Both the position numbers and the translations under genes were made by a program. A DNA stretch of 64,000 nucleotides from Juglans regia (Eukaryota; Streptophyta; Magnoliopsida; Fagales; Juglandaceae). Of this stretch, positions 10,836 to 22,339 are shown piece after piece. Location: assembly GCF_001411555.2 (NCBI RefSeq), contig NC_049910.1, positions 32,769,150 to 32,833,149 of the forward strand, written 5' to 3'. The notes under the pieces were generated by a model. That model was given only the letters and a program-made list of their open reading frames with translations. It was not told where the DNA came from and did not search any database. Each line of letters starts with the position of its first letter. The stretch's first letter is position 1.

Positions 10836-11161
10836 TAAGGGTACGTTTGGGTGTTGAAAAGTGTTGAGAAGTGTTGAGAATGTTTGTGAATAGTTATGAG
10901 TAGAGATTGGAGTGAGTTTGTGGGTCCCATTGAGAGTATTTTGAGTTGTTTGGATGTGTGAGAGCATTGGTAGTGGTTTATGCATCTTCATATGCAAAAT
11001 CACATCTTTTAAAGATTGATTTTGCATATGAAGAACTTGTTCCACATTGGATTATGCATTTTTAAATCAAATAATAATAAAATATTCATTACTATTATTA
11101 TTTTTTTTTTTTGCTACAAATTTGGATGGTTTATTTTATGCATCTAGATAGTCCATTGCTA

Positions 11162-11375
11162 ATCTGGATGGTCCAAAATCAACTTAATAGAAAAACATTT
11201 AAAATTAAATAAATTCTGGAGTTCAAAATTGGATGGTCCAAAATCAACTTAATAGAAAAACATTCAAAAATAAATTGAGTTCAAAATCTGATGGTCCAAA
11301 ATCAACTTAATAGAAAAACATTCAAAATCAAATAAATTTTGGAGTTCAAAATCTGGATGGTCCAAAATCAAATTA
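11162..11375 (+). repeat. Short tandem repeat, about 60 bp unit, three to four copies
   Basis: The unit contains GATGGTCCAAAATCAACTTA then ATAGAAAAACATT and TTCAAAAT. Units differ by short deletions. It lies in the subterminal part of the inner PIF element. Confidence 0.75.
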
Positions 11376-11689
11376 CACTACCCGAAGGCAAAAACATTCA
11401 ATAGACCATCCAACTCAAATAAATTCAACTCCAAGTCCAATAAATTTCATACAAATTCACAACTTAATATAATGTAATTCCATACAAATTCAACTACCCA
11501 AATAAATTATATACAAATTCAACTGCCCCAAAATAGATTCCATACACATTCAACTTCCAACCAAAAGAAATTCCATACACATTTATCCTTAAACCTCATG
11601 TATTAAAATCAACTTAATAGAAAATCCACAAACTTGATTTTAATACAACTTGAACTACTTCAAGTTGGACTTGGCAGCTCCATATGTCA

Positions 11690-11912
11690 ACCAGCAGCTC
11701 CACAGCAGCAGCTCCACATCAGCCCAGCTCCACAGCAGCTCCACAAAAAAATGATGCAATTTGGTGCAACCAGCAGTACAAAAATTACCCAAAATATGTC
11801 ACCAGCAACTCCACAACAACCCGGCTCCACAACAGCCCAGCTCCACAACAGCTCCACAAAAAAATAATGCAATTTGGTGCAACCAGCAGTACAAAAATTA
11901 CCCAAAATATGT
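11690..11912 (+). repeat. Two-copy repeat, about 115 bp apart, downstream of ORF1
   Basis: The tract GCAATTTGGTGCAACCAGCA, then GTACAAAAATTACCCAAAAT, occurs near 11755 and 11871, each preceded by CAGCTCCAC units. It follows the ORF1 stop codon (minus strand) and so would be 3' untranslated sequence. Confidence 0.8.
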
Positions 11913-11958
11913 TACCACAATCAAAACAATTACAAAATACCATCGTACAAACATACAA

Positions 11959-13052
11959 CTATGTACGAGATATAGCCTTATTCCTTTGTTCCTCAATGAT
12001 CTCCATTTGAAGATTATGGAAATATTCTTGCTGCAAACCATTCATAGAATCAACATCCAAGTTCATAATTTCCATATCAGTTTTTCTCTTTTTAAGAGCT
12101 ACCAAGTCAGATTTCTCTCCTGCAATCTTAATTTCCAACTCAAGTTTTCTCTTCTTAAGAAGTACTAACTCAGATCTTTCATTCTCATACTTCAATTGCG
12201 ATTCTCTTCTCTCCATCATAGAAGTCCTCCTATCATCTTTCATTTGGTTTAAGGCCTCATTAATTACTATGTTTTGTCTTTCGTTACATTTTCTTTCTTT
12301 TTCTCTTGCTTTTTCAACCTTCTTGCCCATAGGTCTCTCACAATCGACGAACACATTTTCCATGTCTTCAACTAAAGGTATTGAGTTTGGAGTAATACTT
12401 AAACTTGTCCCATTTTTTTTCCTTTTTGTGAGGTCCATGTGTGTTTGCCATTTCGGTTGGTTCTTCAATAAATTCCAACAATGATCCATGTTAAAGTTTT
12501 GTTTTTGGTTCTCTTTGTACAAGATTTTTGCCTTATCAATCTACAAAATAATGGAACAAGATACAACTAAACACATTGCAAATACGTAATAATTAGAACC
12601 ACAAAACATAGGAAAAAGCATTATACCTTGTCTTGCTCGGTCGCACCACTTGGATGTATTCCTTCAATTTGGGCTAAGCAACCACAGAATTTATTGACAC
12701 ATTTTTGAATGATTGACCACCGATTGGTCAAGGAGGGTATAGACCGTTCTTGACAATTAGGTTTTTTAAATGTGTGGTAGTAGTCATAAATTCTACTCCA
12801 CATTTGTGTAGATGATTGATCAGTCCCCCGTATGGCATCCATACTAATGTTAAGCCAAGCTGAAATGAGGAGAGTATCTTCCTCTATAGTAAATGACACA
12901 CCCCGCTGGGATTTTTGTTTCTTTTTTTCCCATTGGGGTTGTGTCGCTTGGCCATCAACACTTGCACTGCCCATAGGGGGGTTGTTAATATCACATTCAC
13001 CACTTTCCAACAGTGTGGTGAAGAAGGGATCCTCATCAATTAAACAGTTCAT
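11959..13052 (-). CDS. PIF/Harbinger ORF1, Myb/SANT-like DNA-binding protein (two exons)
   Basis: Exon 1 13052-12627 ends at a GTATAA donor. Exon 2 12540-11959 follows TTTTGTAG and continues in phase 0 to a stop. The product is about 335 residues. The N-terminal part has a SANT/trihelix-like region with spaced aromatic residues ('FTIEEDTLLISAWLNIS', 'QMWSRIYDYYHTF', 'SLTNRWSIIQ'), then 'NFNMDHCWNLLKNQPKWQTH', which is typical of this family. The C-terminal third is a charged, probably coiled-coil region rich in K, E and R. Such proteins partner the PIF transposase and bind element ends. Host annotations often misname them 'glutathione S-transferase T3-like' or NAM-associated. No frameshift or stop is visible, so it may still be expressible. 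Confidence 0.85.
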
Positions 13053-13059
13053 CCTTCAA

Positions 13060-14400
13060 CAAAATATTGAAGGATAAAATGTTACTAAAACTACCTCAAT
13101 AGAAAAAGTATGTATGCAATATGGAGTGACTTAATGTATGTATGCAGTGCACATGGTTTAAAGGCATGCATACCTGCTGACTTAATGTTTTGATACATAT
13201 ACACTCCAAATCAAGAAAAATGGCAGAGAACATAGGCACTGTTTTAAGCAAAATCAATCTTTTGCTTAAACCACAAGGTAAATTCATATGTTGTTTCATA
13301 ACATTAGTATCACTTTTGGGCAGAAACAAGATAAAAAAAAGACCTAACTATTCACGAGAATTAGTTTTGGTTATCTATGTTGGTTTGAAGTTGAGGCTAT
13401 CTATAGATTTAATTGCTTAATTTTTTTTTTTACAGTGGTTGTCACTGAGATATGCAATTTTCAGTTTAGAAGTTATTCAAGCAACTATAAAGATTGCCAA
13501 ACAAGAGGGTCTTTTTTGTGTCTCTGGATTTGGCCAGTTTTGAGGTATAAATGTAATTTCAGATAGAAAAAATATGATCAACATGTCCATCAACCTAAAG
13601 ATATGAACACACATCTATATAGGGTAATGAAAGCTCACGAGTTTTAGATAATATTTTTCACTCTTCAACCAAAAAGTTAACTTAAGTATTCCCCTTCAAA
13701 GCAAATGAGAATCAAAAAGAGTTTTGAAAGGGACTCGATGGAGGTTGAAGAAAAGTTGCATGTTCTAATATTTTTAAATTTTTTTGCTGCTCTTGAAAGG
13801 AAACCCAGCATCATTATTGCTGCTCCTCTTATCTTCCTTTTTAATGTGGATACGTATTGTATTGAAAAGGAGACAAATTTTCATGAGCTAACTTAATCTT
13901 TGGGCAGAAACAAGATAAAAAAAGAGACCTAACTATTCACAAGAATTAGTTTTTAACCTTATGTGCATCTCTTATTCAAGAATCAGTTTTTAACCTTAGG
14001 CTTTATTATATGCCTAAAGATAAATGGGTTTTTACACGACTTTCTCTTATACACATGGCTACTTTCTGTTATTATATGCCTAAAGATAAATGTGAGAATC
14101 TTTGTCATGTTTGAACTCAACTTGGTATTATACAGAGTAGTTTTCTTCATTTTGGCAATAAAAGGGCAGAGAACATAAGCAAAGCATACCAATCAGTAGC
14201 CGTAATTAGCATACATTCTCATTTGCAAACCACAAGAAGTAAATCCCAAATTTTTACAGACAGCATATACAACACTTGCACTGTTTTTCACAAGAAATAA
14301 GAAGCATGTATCCCTATTCTCGGTTCAATACACTGCTCTATGTATCCCTATTCTCGGTTCAATATCAGGGAAAATCACACAAAAAACCCTAAAAAAACTC
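13060..14400. other. Interior of inner PIF element without recognisable gene
   Basis: AT-rich, with no DDE transposase motif on either strand. Direct repeats are visible: a ~48 bp tract starting GCAGAAACAAGATAAAAAAA at about 13319 and 13905; ATATGCCTAAAGATAAATG at about 14008 and 14077; and TATCCCTATTCTCGGTTCAA twice near 14310 and 14345. Confidence 0.6.
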
Positions 14401-14459
14401 TAATCAGGAGAAATCACACATTCCATAGAAAATCACACAAAACAATTTCTGAAATTAAA

Positions 14460-14885
14460 ACAAGTGGCTTGCACGAAATCACCTTTTCTAGGGTTTCCAA
14501 ATAGCCGCACGAAATCGAGTACTGGGCAAGAGAAGAGGTCGTCGTTGATGAAGGAACAGCCCCGTGGTGCACTTGAGCTTTCACGGCTTTGGGCAAAGGT
14601 GTAGCAGAGCAGAGAGAAGAGAGAGGAAGGAGGAAGACTTTCGAGGGAAATGGGTTTGTCGAAGAGAAGAGAGCAGAGAGAGCAAGAGAGAGCAAGAGAG
14701 AGGAAGGAGGGAGGGAGACTTTTCGAGCAGAGAGAGCAGAGGGAGGGAGACTTTTCGAGCAGAGAGAGCAGAGGGAGGAAGACTGGTTCGTCGAGGGCTC
14801 CGGGTTTGTCGAAGAGAAGAGAGCAAGAGAGAGGATGGAGGGAGACTTTTCGCGCGAGAGAGAGGAGTCATTCGGATGGAAGAGA
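14460..14885 (-). promoter_or_regulatory. Pyrimidine-rich leader of the inner PIF transcription unit (GA-rich on plus strand)
   Basis: On the minus strand this is a C/T-rich, comparatively GC-rich block upstream of ORF1, built of imperfect repeats of the AGAGAGCAGAGGGAGG and TTTGTCGAAGAGAAGAGAG type (plus-strand reading). A possible donor, AAG|GTGATT, is near 14485 on the minus strand, which would allow splicing of a non-coding first exon to ORF1. Open frames through it are low complexity and not called genes. Confidence 0.4.
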
Positions 14886-15118
14886 AAAAATATTATTTTT
14901 AATGTTTGAAGATTAAAACAGTGCTTCTTCAAATTTGAAGAAGCACTGTTTATAGCTATGGATAAAAATGAAGATGAATAAACCAATGCAGATGATTTTA
15001 GAGGCATATTCTTCAAATTTAAAGATGAATATAAAGATAAAGAAGCCACTGCCAGTGCTCTGAAGTATGTTGAGTTGTTGACTTTTGAGTAAGTAGTTGA
15101 TAAATGTGTGGGTCCCAT

Positions 15119-16385
15119 AAATATTATAGTGATTTTATTTTTAGTAATAAATATTATAATGATTTTATTATAGTGATTTTTTAATATTAATAAATATTGT
15201 AGTGATTTTATTTTACTTTTATATATAATAATGATAAATAGTATAATGATTTTATTTTTAATTTATATATAATTGTGATAAATATTATAATGATTTTATT
15301 TATATATATATAATAGTTATAAATATTATAGTAATGTTATTTTTTATTTATATATTATAGTGATTTTATTTTTAATTTATATATAATAGTGATAAATATT
15401 ATAGTAGTTTATTTTTTATTTATATATAATAGTGATTTTATTTTTTATTTATATATTAGTGATTTTATTTTTTATTTATATATTATAGTGATTTTATTTT
15501 TTATTTATATATTATAATGATTTTATTTTTTATTTATATTTAATAGTGATAAATATTATAGTGATTTTATTTTTTATTTATATATTATAGTGATTTTATT
15601 TTTTATTTATATATTATAGCGATTTTATTTTTTATTTATATATAATAGTGATAAATATTTTTTATTTATATATTATAGTGATTTTTATTTATTTATATAT
15701 TATAATGATTTTTTTTATATTTAATAGTGATAAATATTATAGTGATTTTATTTATTATTTATATATTATAGTGATTTTATTTATTATTTATATATTATAA
15801 TGATTTTATTTTTTTATTTATATTTAATAGTGATAAATATTATAGTGATTTTATTTTTTATTTATATATTATAGTGATTTTATTTATTTATATATTATAT
15901 ATTATTAGTGATTTTAATTTTAATTTATATATTATAGTGATTTTATTTTTTATTTATATAATATAGTGATTTTATTTTTTATTTATATATTATAGTGATT
16001 TTTTATTATTTATATATTATAATGATTTTTTTATTTATATTTAAAAGTGATAAATATTATAGTGATTTTATTTTTTATTTATATATAATAGTGATAAATA
16101 TTTTTTTGTTTATATATTATAGTTATTTTTTATTATTTATATATTATAATGATTTTTTTATTTATATTTAATAGTGATAAATATTATAGTGATTTTATTT
16201 TTTATTTATATATAATAGTGATAAATATTTTTTATTTATATATTATAGTGATTTTATTTTTTATTTATATATTATAGTGATTTTATTTATTTATTTATAT
16301 ATATATAACGATTTTTTTATTTATATTTAATAGTTATAAATATTATAGTGATTTTATTTTTTATTTATATATAATAGTGATAAGT
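15119..16385 (+). repeat. AT-rich minisatellite, about 1.27 kb, unit near 30 bp
   Basis: Dozens of irregular copies of a unit resembling ATTATAGTGATTTTATTTTT followed by TATTTATAT. Variants replace the middle with AATAGTGATAAATATT. Higher-order groups of two or three units recur. It starts directly after the right arm of the outer element and ends at the duplicated GAATGTTTGTGAATAG sequence. Confidence 0.92.
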
Positions 16386-16559
16386 ATTATAGAATGTTTG
16401 TGAATAGTTATGAGTAGAGATTGAAGTGAGTTTATGGGTCCCATTGAAAGTATTTTAGGTTGTTTGGTATGTGAAGTATTTTCAAAAGTACGAGAATACT
16501 TGAAAAGTGTTGAGGACACTTGGTCACCCAAACACAGCCTAACTCAACATTCATACACA

Positions 16560-17260
16560 ACGATAATGGTTTATAAAAAAAAAATCGTATATATTTAAAG
16601 GGAATTTAGCAGCGATGGCCATTCTGTTGACTTAAGGATCCAGCGCATTGACTGATGCTAGTTCACATAGGGTCATGACAAGCGTACAAGTGTCCCTGTG
16701 TCCACGCAGGACAGGCTATATATTCAAAGTCTCAAATCTCCACTCATTCTCTATAAAGGGGAGGTTTGTATAAAAAATCTTTCAATTCATATTATTTTAT
16801 TTTATTTAATTATTATAATTTTTTAAAATTTATACATAAAAATATAATAAATAATTTAATTTTTTTAAATCTTAAAATAATAATAATATCTTATTTAATT
16901 TTTAAGTTTTATTTCAATTCATTTTAAAGCATCTCTATCGGATGCCTATACCATCAAATTCTCTAAACTTTATTAAAAAATTTACCTGTTTCTTAAATAA
17001 TTTGAATTTGAATTTAAATAGTAACGAAAACTTAATAAATAAAAAATAGTTTGGATCGGGTGTTTATGACTGCGTCCCACAACACATGCGTTTGTCTTTA
17101 GCGCCACCAAATGTCAAAATATTTGGTCCTAGGCGGCTAGGCCACCCAAACTCACAACATTAAGATTTTTTCTTCAACATATTAGTATCAACTGCCAATT
17201 GGAGTTTCTCCATGAACAAGGTAAAGATGGACAAGGACTTGGCGTTTGACCTCCATGATA
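16560..17260 (+). repeat. Duplicated segment S, copy 1
   Basis: Matches 25426-26330 with gaps, for example GGATCCAGCGCATTGACTGA and AAGCGTACAAGTGTCC. A third, diverged match of its right part is at about 40320-40500 (GGAGTTTCTCCACGAACAAG). There is no gene. Copy 1 lacks the MITE found in copy 2. Confidence 0.75.
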
Positions 17261-17269
17261 CCGATTGAA

Positions 17270-17490
17270 GAAACATTTAAAATAAAATAATGTTGTCTAT
17301 TATCATAGCATGCATAAACTGAATGGAAGAAAACATACATCATCCATGATTAAAAGATGAGCTAGCCATCACTTTTATATATCTTAAATAATCTAGTATT
17401 TGTGTGTTGAGGAGACTTTTACTCTCTTCGCTATGTGACACAAATGACTCTTAGGAGTCTAATGTGCCAACTCCATGTATATATATATAC
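17270..17490 (-). mobile_element. Copia LTR fragment, copy 1
   Basis: Reads on the minus strand as the 3' part of an LTR ending near TTCTTCAATCGGTATCA, a decayed methionine-tRNA primer-binding site. Related copies are at 26401-26625 and 34200-34420. Confidence 0.5.
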
Positions 17491-17764
17491 ATACCAAAAC
17501 AGTAGAAATGGAAAGAAGGACAGAAGAAGAAGAGAAGTGAATCAGAGTATGCACAATTAAATGCAGGTGGTTAAACTAACCATATGCATGTATGCAATAC
17601 AAAATAAGATAAGTGCAAGAAATAACATTAACATGAAATTATAAACATAAAGCTTAGTAAAATTACAAAACTTTTAAAACAGGTAGTGCAGATTTGCACT
17701 TACAAAAATATATAAGGAATAGGTTGAGAGCAGAATAAGGTAAGAGAGGAAGAAGGCAGAATAA

Positions 17765-17809
<45 letters not shown>

Positions 17810-17818
17810 GTAAAAGTT
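17491..17818. other. Spacer with (TA)n microsatellite
   Basis: No gene. A TA dinucleotide run of about 19 units spans about 17768-17806, immediately before segment U copy 3. Confidence 0.75.
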
Positions 17819-19367
17819 TCCTCAAGTGCTCACTAAATAGCCTAATCTATCATGGGCTCACATTATAACTATGCTAATCTACAAATAAAAATACAACAAG
17901 CAAACCTCTGAAAAGGATGCCTTACAAATATGGAAGCTCCCACTTAAAGTCAAGCTTATGCAACAATCATGAAATCTGCAATATATGTGTACAATCTAAT
18001 TGATTAAGCAAATCGATCACATTTATGTTAATTGTATCATTTGTTACATTGTATAGAAGAAGGCGATCATGTGGACCTCTCAAAATTGCATCTTTCTATT
18101 TTTCAATGACTTGTACCATCTACATTACCAGTACACAATATACTTACTGGTTTGGTGTGTTAGTCAAAACCATGTCTCGACAATTTTGTTCTAAGTTTCA
18201 CCTTCGAATTAAGAGTTTTGCTATTTATAAGCCACACACACCACACACTACAATTTCTTTTAATTCTTTTATTTTTTTTGGTTTTATTCTTATTAAAATA
18301 ATTGAATTCTTCTGCTCACCATCCATATACCACACATTAGGTAAGAAAAAAAAATAACAAAAAGGGTGATGTATGGTGTGTGAGGCTTATGAATATAGTT
18401 TTTTCATAATTAAAATGCTTTTAAAACTTTTGCTAAAAATTTAGAAATTCTTATAGCATCAGACTAAAAGTAAAGGATAATGATAGTCTTACAATCCTTC
18501 TACCATCCTTTTACTATTTTATAGTATATTTGAAATTATTATTTTTTATTATTTTGTTTTAAGTATTTTTTTAACATCCTTAATCATTAAGAAAAAAATT
18601 AAAAAAATATACAACTTTACTAATAGTCATTTCCTTAACCATTAAGTAAAAAAAAATTAAAAATAAAAGTAGTAGTAAATAAATAGTAGGAAGTAATAAG
18701 TCTATCTTACCCAAAAGTAAAATTAGTATATTCAAGGAATAATGATAGTCTTACCACTCTTCTACTACCATTCTATTGCTCTTTTAATTTTTTTTTTTTT
18801 ATATTTTTCTTTTACTTAATAGTTAAAAAAGTAACTATAAGATTGTATATTTTTTAAATTTTTTTCTTAAAGATTAAAGATATTAAAAAATACTTAAAAG
18901 AAAAAAAAAAATAAATACACTAAGAGTAGTAAAGTGGTGGTAAAATAATTGTAAATCTAGCATTATCCATATTCAAGACAGGAATCTCTTACACCATTTC
19001 TAAACTATATTTAAATAAAACTCCTTAAACTGCCACCTAATTTACAATCACGGATTTCAAATTATAAAAAGTTATAATATTATACCCATTTTTCTATTTA
19101 ATTAAAATGATAACATTATTTCATATAAGAAAATCTTAAAATAAATAAATAAATAAAGGACCACCAAAGGGATGGGCCAAAATAAAATAATCAACATTGA
19201 TAGTATTATTATGATATTAGTTCTAAATTATTTGATATCATCTTACGAGCGAGATGATTAAAGGATAATGAAAAACGATATTTAGCAATATTACATTTGG
19301 CAATTCATTTTATCAAATTTTTGAGGTATTTGTATTTTCTTATATAAAAATCACTAATTCCCTATTG
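17819..19367 (+). repeat. Duplicated segment U, copy 3
   Basis: Close match to U copies 1 and 4 over nearly the full length, including both MITEs and the MLIVSF open stretch (18025-18357). It continues into junction segment J rather than a PPR gene. Confidence 0.85.
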
Positions 19368-19697
19368 ACGACCCGCGAGATCAGGAAGAAAGATAAAAAA
19401 TATAAAAAACCACTACACAGACTACACGCGCAAAAAACACGGAAAATCACCAGCTTTTGTGTTTTTATATTTTATTGATGAATCCGATTTGCCAATCGAG
19501 TGTGTGGCAGTTATAAACTTGGGGGTAATTACTAGGGAGAGTGATTGTTTTCAGAGATGAGATATTTTTAGAGGAGAGAGAAGAAATCAAGTCATTTTGT
19601 TTATAGAAATTGAAATATTGTATCGTAGAACAGCCGAAAAACTTGAAATATGAGGCCATTGATCCTAGTTGGTAAAAGAACTGAAACAACCACTCTT
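19368..19697 (+). repeat. Junction segment J, copy 2, with one 150 bp unit
   Basis: Matches 9151-9360 and then one unit of the 9365-9965 array. It ends at CACTCTTCCTAGTCATCGAT, the uninterrupted version of the MITE insertion site at 9964-10589. Confidence 0.8.
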
Positions 19698-19840
19698 CCT
19701 AGTCATCGATGACGTAGATTGGTTTCGATTACCCATCGGTATGATCGAACATGACGATGACAAGTGACTTCTTTAGCTTCGCTAGGGACTAACACGTCTG
19801 TGTGTTTGTACCTTTTCATGGGAAGAGTGGTAGTGAGTGT
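19698..19840 (+). pseudogene. 3' fragment of the 22.3 kb two-exon gene, copy 2
   Basis: Matches about 22848-22992: the end of exon 2 (GTAGATTGGTTTCGATTACC) and the following untranslated sequence (CTTTAGCTTCGC(T/G)AGGGACTAA). Exon 1 and the intron are absent. The short reading frame is open but ends early (TGA after the GAT/GAC run). Confidence 0.75.
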
Positions 19841-21050
19841 TTGGAGTATGAAAAATTCTATTCTTAAGTTTCATATATTATATATTATTTTTTTTTTTTT
19901 TATTAAATATGTAATATATAGATTATGAATAGAATAATTCAATTATTTTAAGAATAATAAAACTAAAAAAAACTTTAAAAAATTAAAAAAAAAAAATTTT
20001 AGTATATAGTATATAGGCTTATGAATAACAATACTGTCTGCGAGGCTATCCACTCATCTGGAAGTTTTTTTCATAATTTTATGCAATCTCAGTTTTTATT
20101 TTTTTAAATCTAGTGGATATTTGACAATTTCACGACTGATGGGACGCGTCCAGCAACAAGATACTCAAGTTGCTTTCTAGCCAATAACAGCGGGCCACGT
20201 ATGAATACAATTTGCACAATATCCTTTTGTTCCAGCATTGCAAATTTTGTCCATTTTGAGGAATATTTCCCATTTTGTAATCGTCGCAAGGTTTCATACA
20301 ATGGCAGCTGTCCTATTTTGACCAATTGACAAGGTATCGCAAATTGGCAATGCACCCCCTCCGTGTGTGTAGATATATATTATAATTCTTTTTTTAATTT
20401 AGAAAGTTTAAATTCAAATAAAATAATTAATTAATAATTTTTTCTATTTGAATGGTCGTGTATAAATGTATCACTTATCTTGGACCCATTATAATTATGA
20501 AAAATTAAAACATCAATTTGTTTTTTTTTTAATCATTTGTAGGTTCTACTTTAGGAGTATACTATGTATATATGAAAGGCTTGCAACTATATTTTTTTAA
20601 AATGATTTATTTTGATAAAGTGACACCATTCCATCGATTGATTTAAAAAGGAATGATATGAACATCATTATAAATATGTAATAATTAATATTGAATAAAT
20701 AAATAGACGATTTTGTTTGTGATTAATAAATAAAAAGATCATATCCATTCGTTTTTTGTAAAATGAACTGTAATATATGAATTAGTATCCAACTCAGCTT
20801 TTCCCACTTTAGCCACTTGCCTTTCATCGCATGGTCATATTATCTGGATGTCGACACTATTTTTGTGATACCCACAAATAAATCAATTAAATAATCACAT
20901 TATATTAATAATTATCACACAATCTTCTAGATATATGCCTTTCCACTCTAATTTAAAATTTTATTGATTAATTCCTGAAATACACAAACTTGAGCTATAA
21001 GTTTGCCCTCACATATTTACAACCCAACCTAACTCTACTCAACCTTTTTT
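19841..21050. other. AT-rich spacer, one unrecognised open frame
   Basis: The minus-strand frame 20355-20110 (81 codons) is the only stretch with normal amino-acid composition ('KWTKFAMLEQKDIVQIVFIRG'). I recognise no family, and no splice partner or promoter is evident, so it is not called a gene. The rest is AT-rich. Confidence 0.4.
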
Positions 21051-21054
21051 TTAG

Positions 21055-21260
21055 GCTGCGTTTCAATGTTGAATTGAGTTGAATTGAATTAAATTAAGTT
21101 GAGATAATAAAATATTATTAGTATATTATTTTTTAATATTGTTATCATTTTAAGATTTGAAAAAGTTAAATTATTTATTATATTTTATATTAAAATTTTA
21201 AAAAGTTATAATGATGAGTTGAGATGGATTGAGAAAGCAAACGAAGTAACTAAAAAATTT
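21055..21260. mobile_element. MITE-like 'TTGAATTGAGTTGAG' repeat
   Basis: Begins GGCTGCGTTTCAATGTTGAA and ends ATTGAGAAAGCAAACGAAG, with an AT-rich core. It belongs to the same general family as the segments near 25560 and 33590. The inverted ends are weak and the target duplication is unclear. Confidence 0.4.
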
Positions 21261-21654
21261 CGAGTCAACCTAACTCTACTCAACTAATAAGGCTATGTTC
21301 AATGTTAAGGTGATTATAGATGATAAAAATAGTGAATAGTTTGTGAATAATTTTAAAGTAGTCTAAAGTGATTTCACTAACCAAATATAGTCTAAATTTA
21401 CAAATTTTTATTAATTACGTGATATTCACATAATTTTAAAGAATTCTCAAATAAATCTCATAAAACTACCGCCTACATAATAAATTAATATAATTTGATG
21501 CAGTGTATTAAATTGTAAAATTAATCTGAGTTAATATATTGAAGCACGTCAATTTATATTACTTTTAGAATCGTTTTGTAAAACTAAACTCTCAAAATAT
21601 ATGCTTATTATATAATCAAATGATAAATGTCAAATTTTAAAACTTTTTGAAGGA

Positions 21655-22338
21655 ATTTCCTCAATTTTCCCGTTATAAATATTTTCTCTCTTCGGCTCTT
21701 ACTCTCTCTGTAGAGGGTAATTGTCTCCCTCTCCTCATTTTCTTTCTTCCTCTGCTTCTTATTTTTTCTCTCCTGTCTCTCTCGCTTCTTCTTTGATTCT
21801 CGCCCCACGCCCCTCAGTTTACTTTCCTTTGGTGAATGACTATCCTCTTCCATCTTTCATACAACCAATTCAGTAACCCAATCAAGTGAGGGTTTATCAT
21901 CCTCAAAGTAATTACGGTCGGGAACCAAGAGAACTCCGTCACCCACAAAATTACCGCAGATCCTTTCTGATCTTGAAGCGGATCTAAGCCAGAGATTCAA
22001 CCTTAACAACAAGCAACGGGAAATATTTGCAAACCATCGGAAGTCCCTGTGGTCTTGTCTGGGCAACCAAATACTTTTTAAGGCCAGAACCATCGGAAGT
22101 CTCTGTGGCCTTGTCTCGGTAGTTTCTTTTATCCTTTTCCAATTCAATTCTTGAATCCTCTCGGTCCCTCGGAGCCCCATGCCCCGTCTCTCTCTCTCTC
22201 TCTCTAGCATGCTCTGGTTTTCCTCTTCCCCTAACCTTTTGCAAAGCACTGCAACGTTATCAATAATTATATATATTTTACCATTGATGAGTACGATCTC
22301 ATTTTTTGTTTTGTAGTTGTTTGTTTTGTCGCGGATCC
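21655..22338 (+). promoter_or_regulatory. Pyrimidine-rich 5' leader and probable leader intron of the 22.3 kb gene
   Basis: C/T-rich tracts, a (CT)n run at about 22187-22205 and a TTTTGTTTTGTAG acceptor-like site at about 22303-22315 precede the ATG at 22340. This suggests a non-coding first exon and an intron in the leader. The minus strand is also open here for 130 codons (22249-21857), but it reads partly as low-complexity R/E sequence, so I treat it as the complement of a leader, with modest confidence. Confidence 0.4.
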
Positions 22339-22339
22339 A

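Larger units (their letters stand above)
10962..15060 (-). mobile_element. PIF/Harbinger inner element carrying ORF1 only (4.1 kb)
   Basis: The termini are inverted repeats: GAGCATTGGTAGTGG at the left and GAGCACTGGCAGTGG (reverse strand) at the right. It is flanked by TGA on both sides (10959-10961 and 15061-15063). The related arm at about 16460 reads GTTTGGTATGTGAAGTATTT, an empty-site version with one TGA. It encodes the Myb/SANT-like ORF1 of PIF elements but no DDE transposase reading was found between 13.1 and 14.9 kb, so it probably depends on transposase supplied from elsewhere. Confidence 0.85.
10839..16539. mobile_element. PIF-like outer element (5.7 kb including nested insertion)
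   Basis: The ends are imperfect inverted repeats, GGGTACGTTTGGGTG at the left and GGCTGTGTTTGGGTG (reverse strand) at the right, flanked by TAA on both sides (10836-10838 and 16540-16542). The paralogue near 25390 is uninterrupted. The inner ~120 bp of the left arm (GTTTGTGAATAGTTATGAGT onward) recurs in direct orientation near 16390. Most of the interior is a second element (10962-15060) and a minisatellite (15119-16385). It encodes no protein of its own that I can see. Confidence 0.75.

Noticed and set aside
14564..14916. Overlapping open frames rich in R, E and G on the plus strand, and S/P/L frames on the minus strand
   Set aside because: They are the product of GA-rich imperfect repeats, open in several frames at once, and have no conserved motif.
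15119..16385. Possible CRISPR-like or centromeric array
   Set aside because: Units are contiguous without unique spacers, very AT-rich and irregular; an ordinary plant minisatellite fits better.
21608..22249. Minus-strand frames opposite the leader of the 22.3 kb gene
   Set aside because: The plus-strand C/T-rich leader accounts for much of the openness. One stretch ('LLVPDRNYFEDDKPSLDWV') looks protein-like, but no start, splice site or family supports it.
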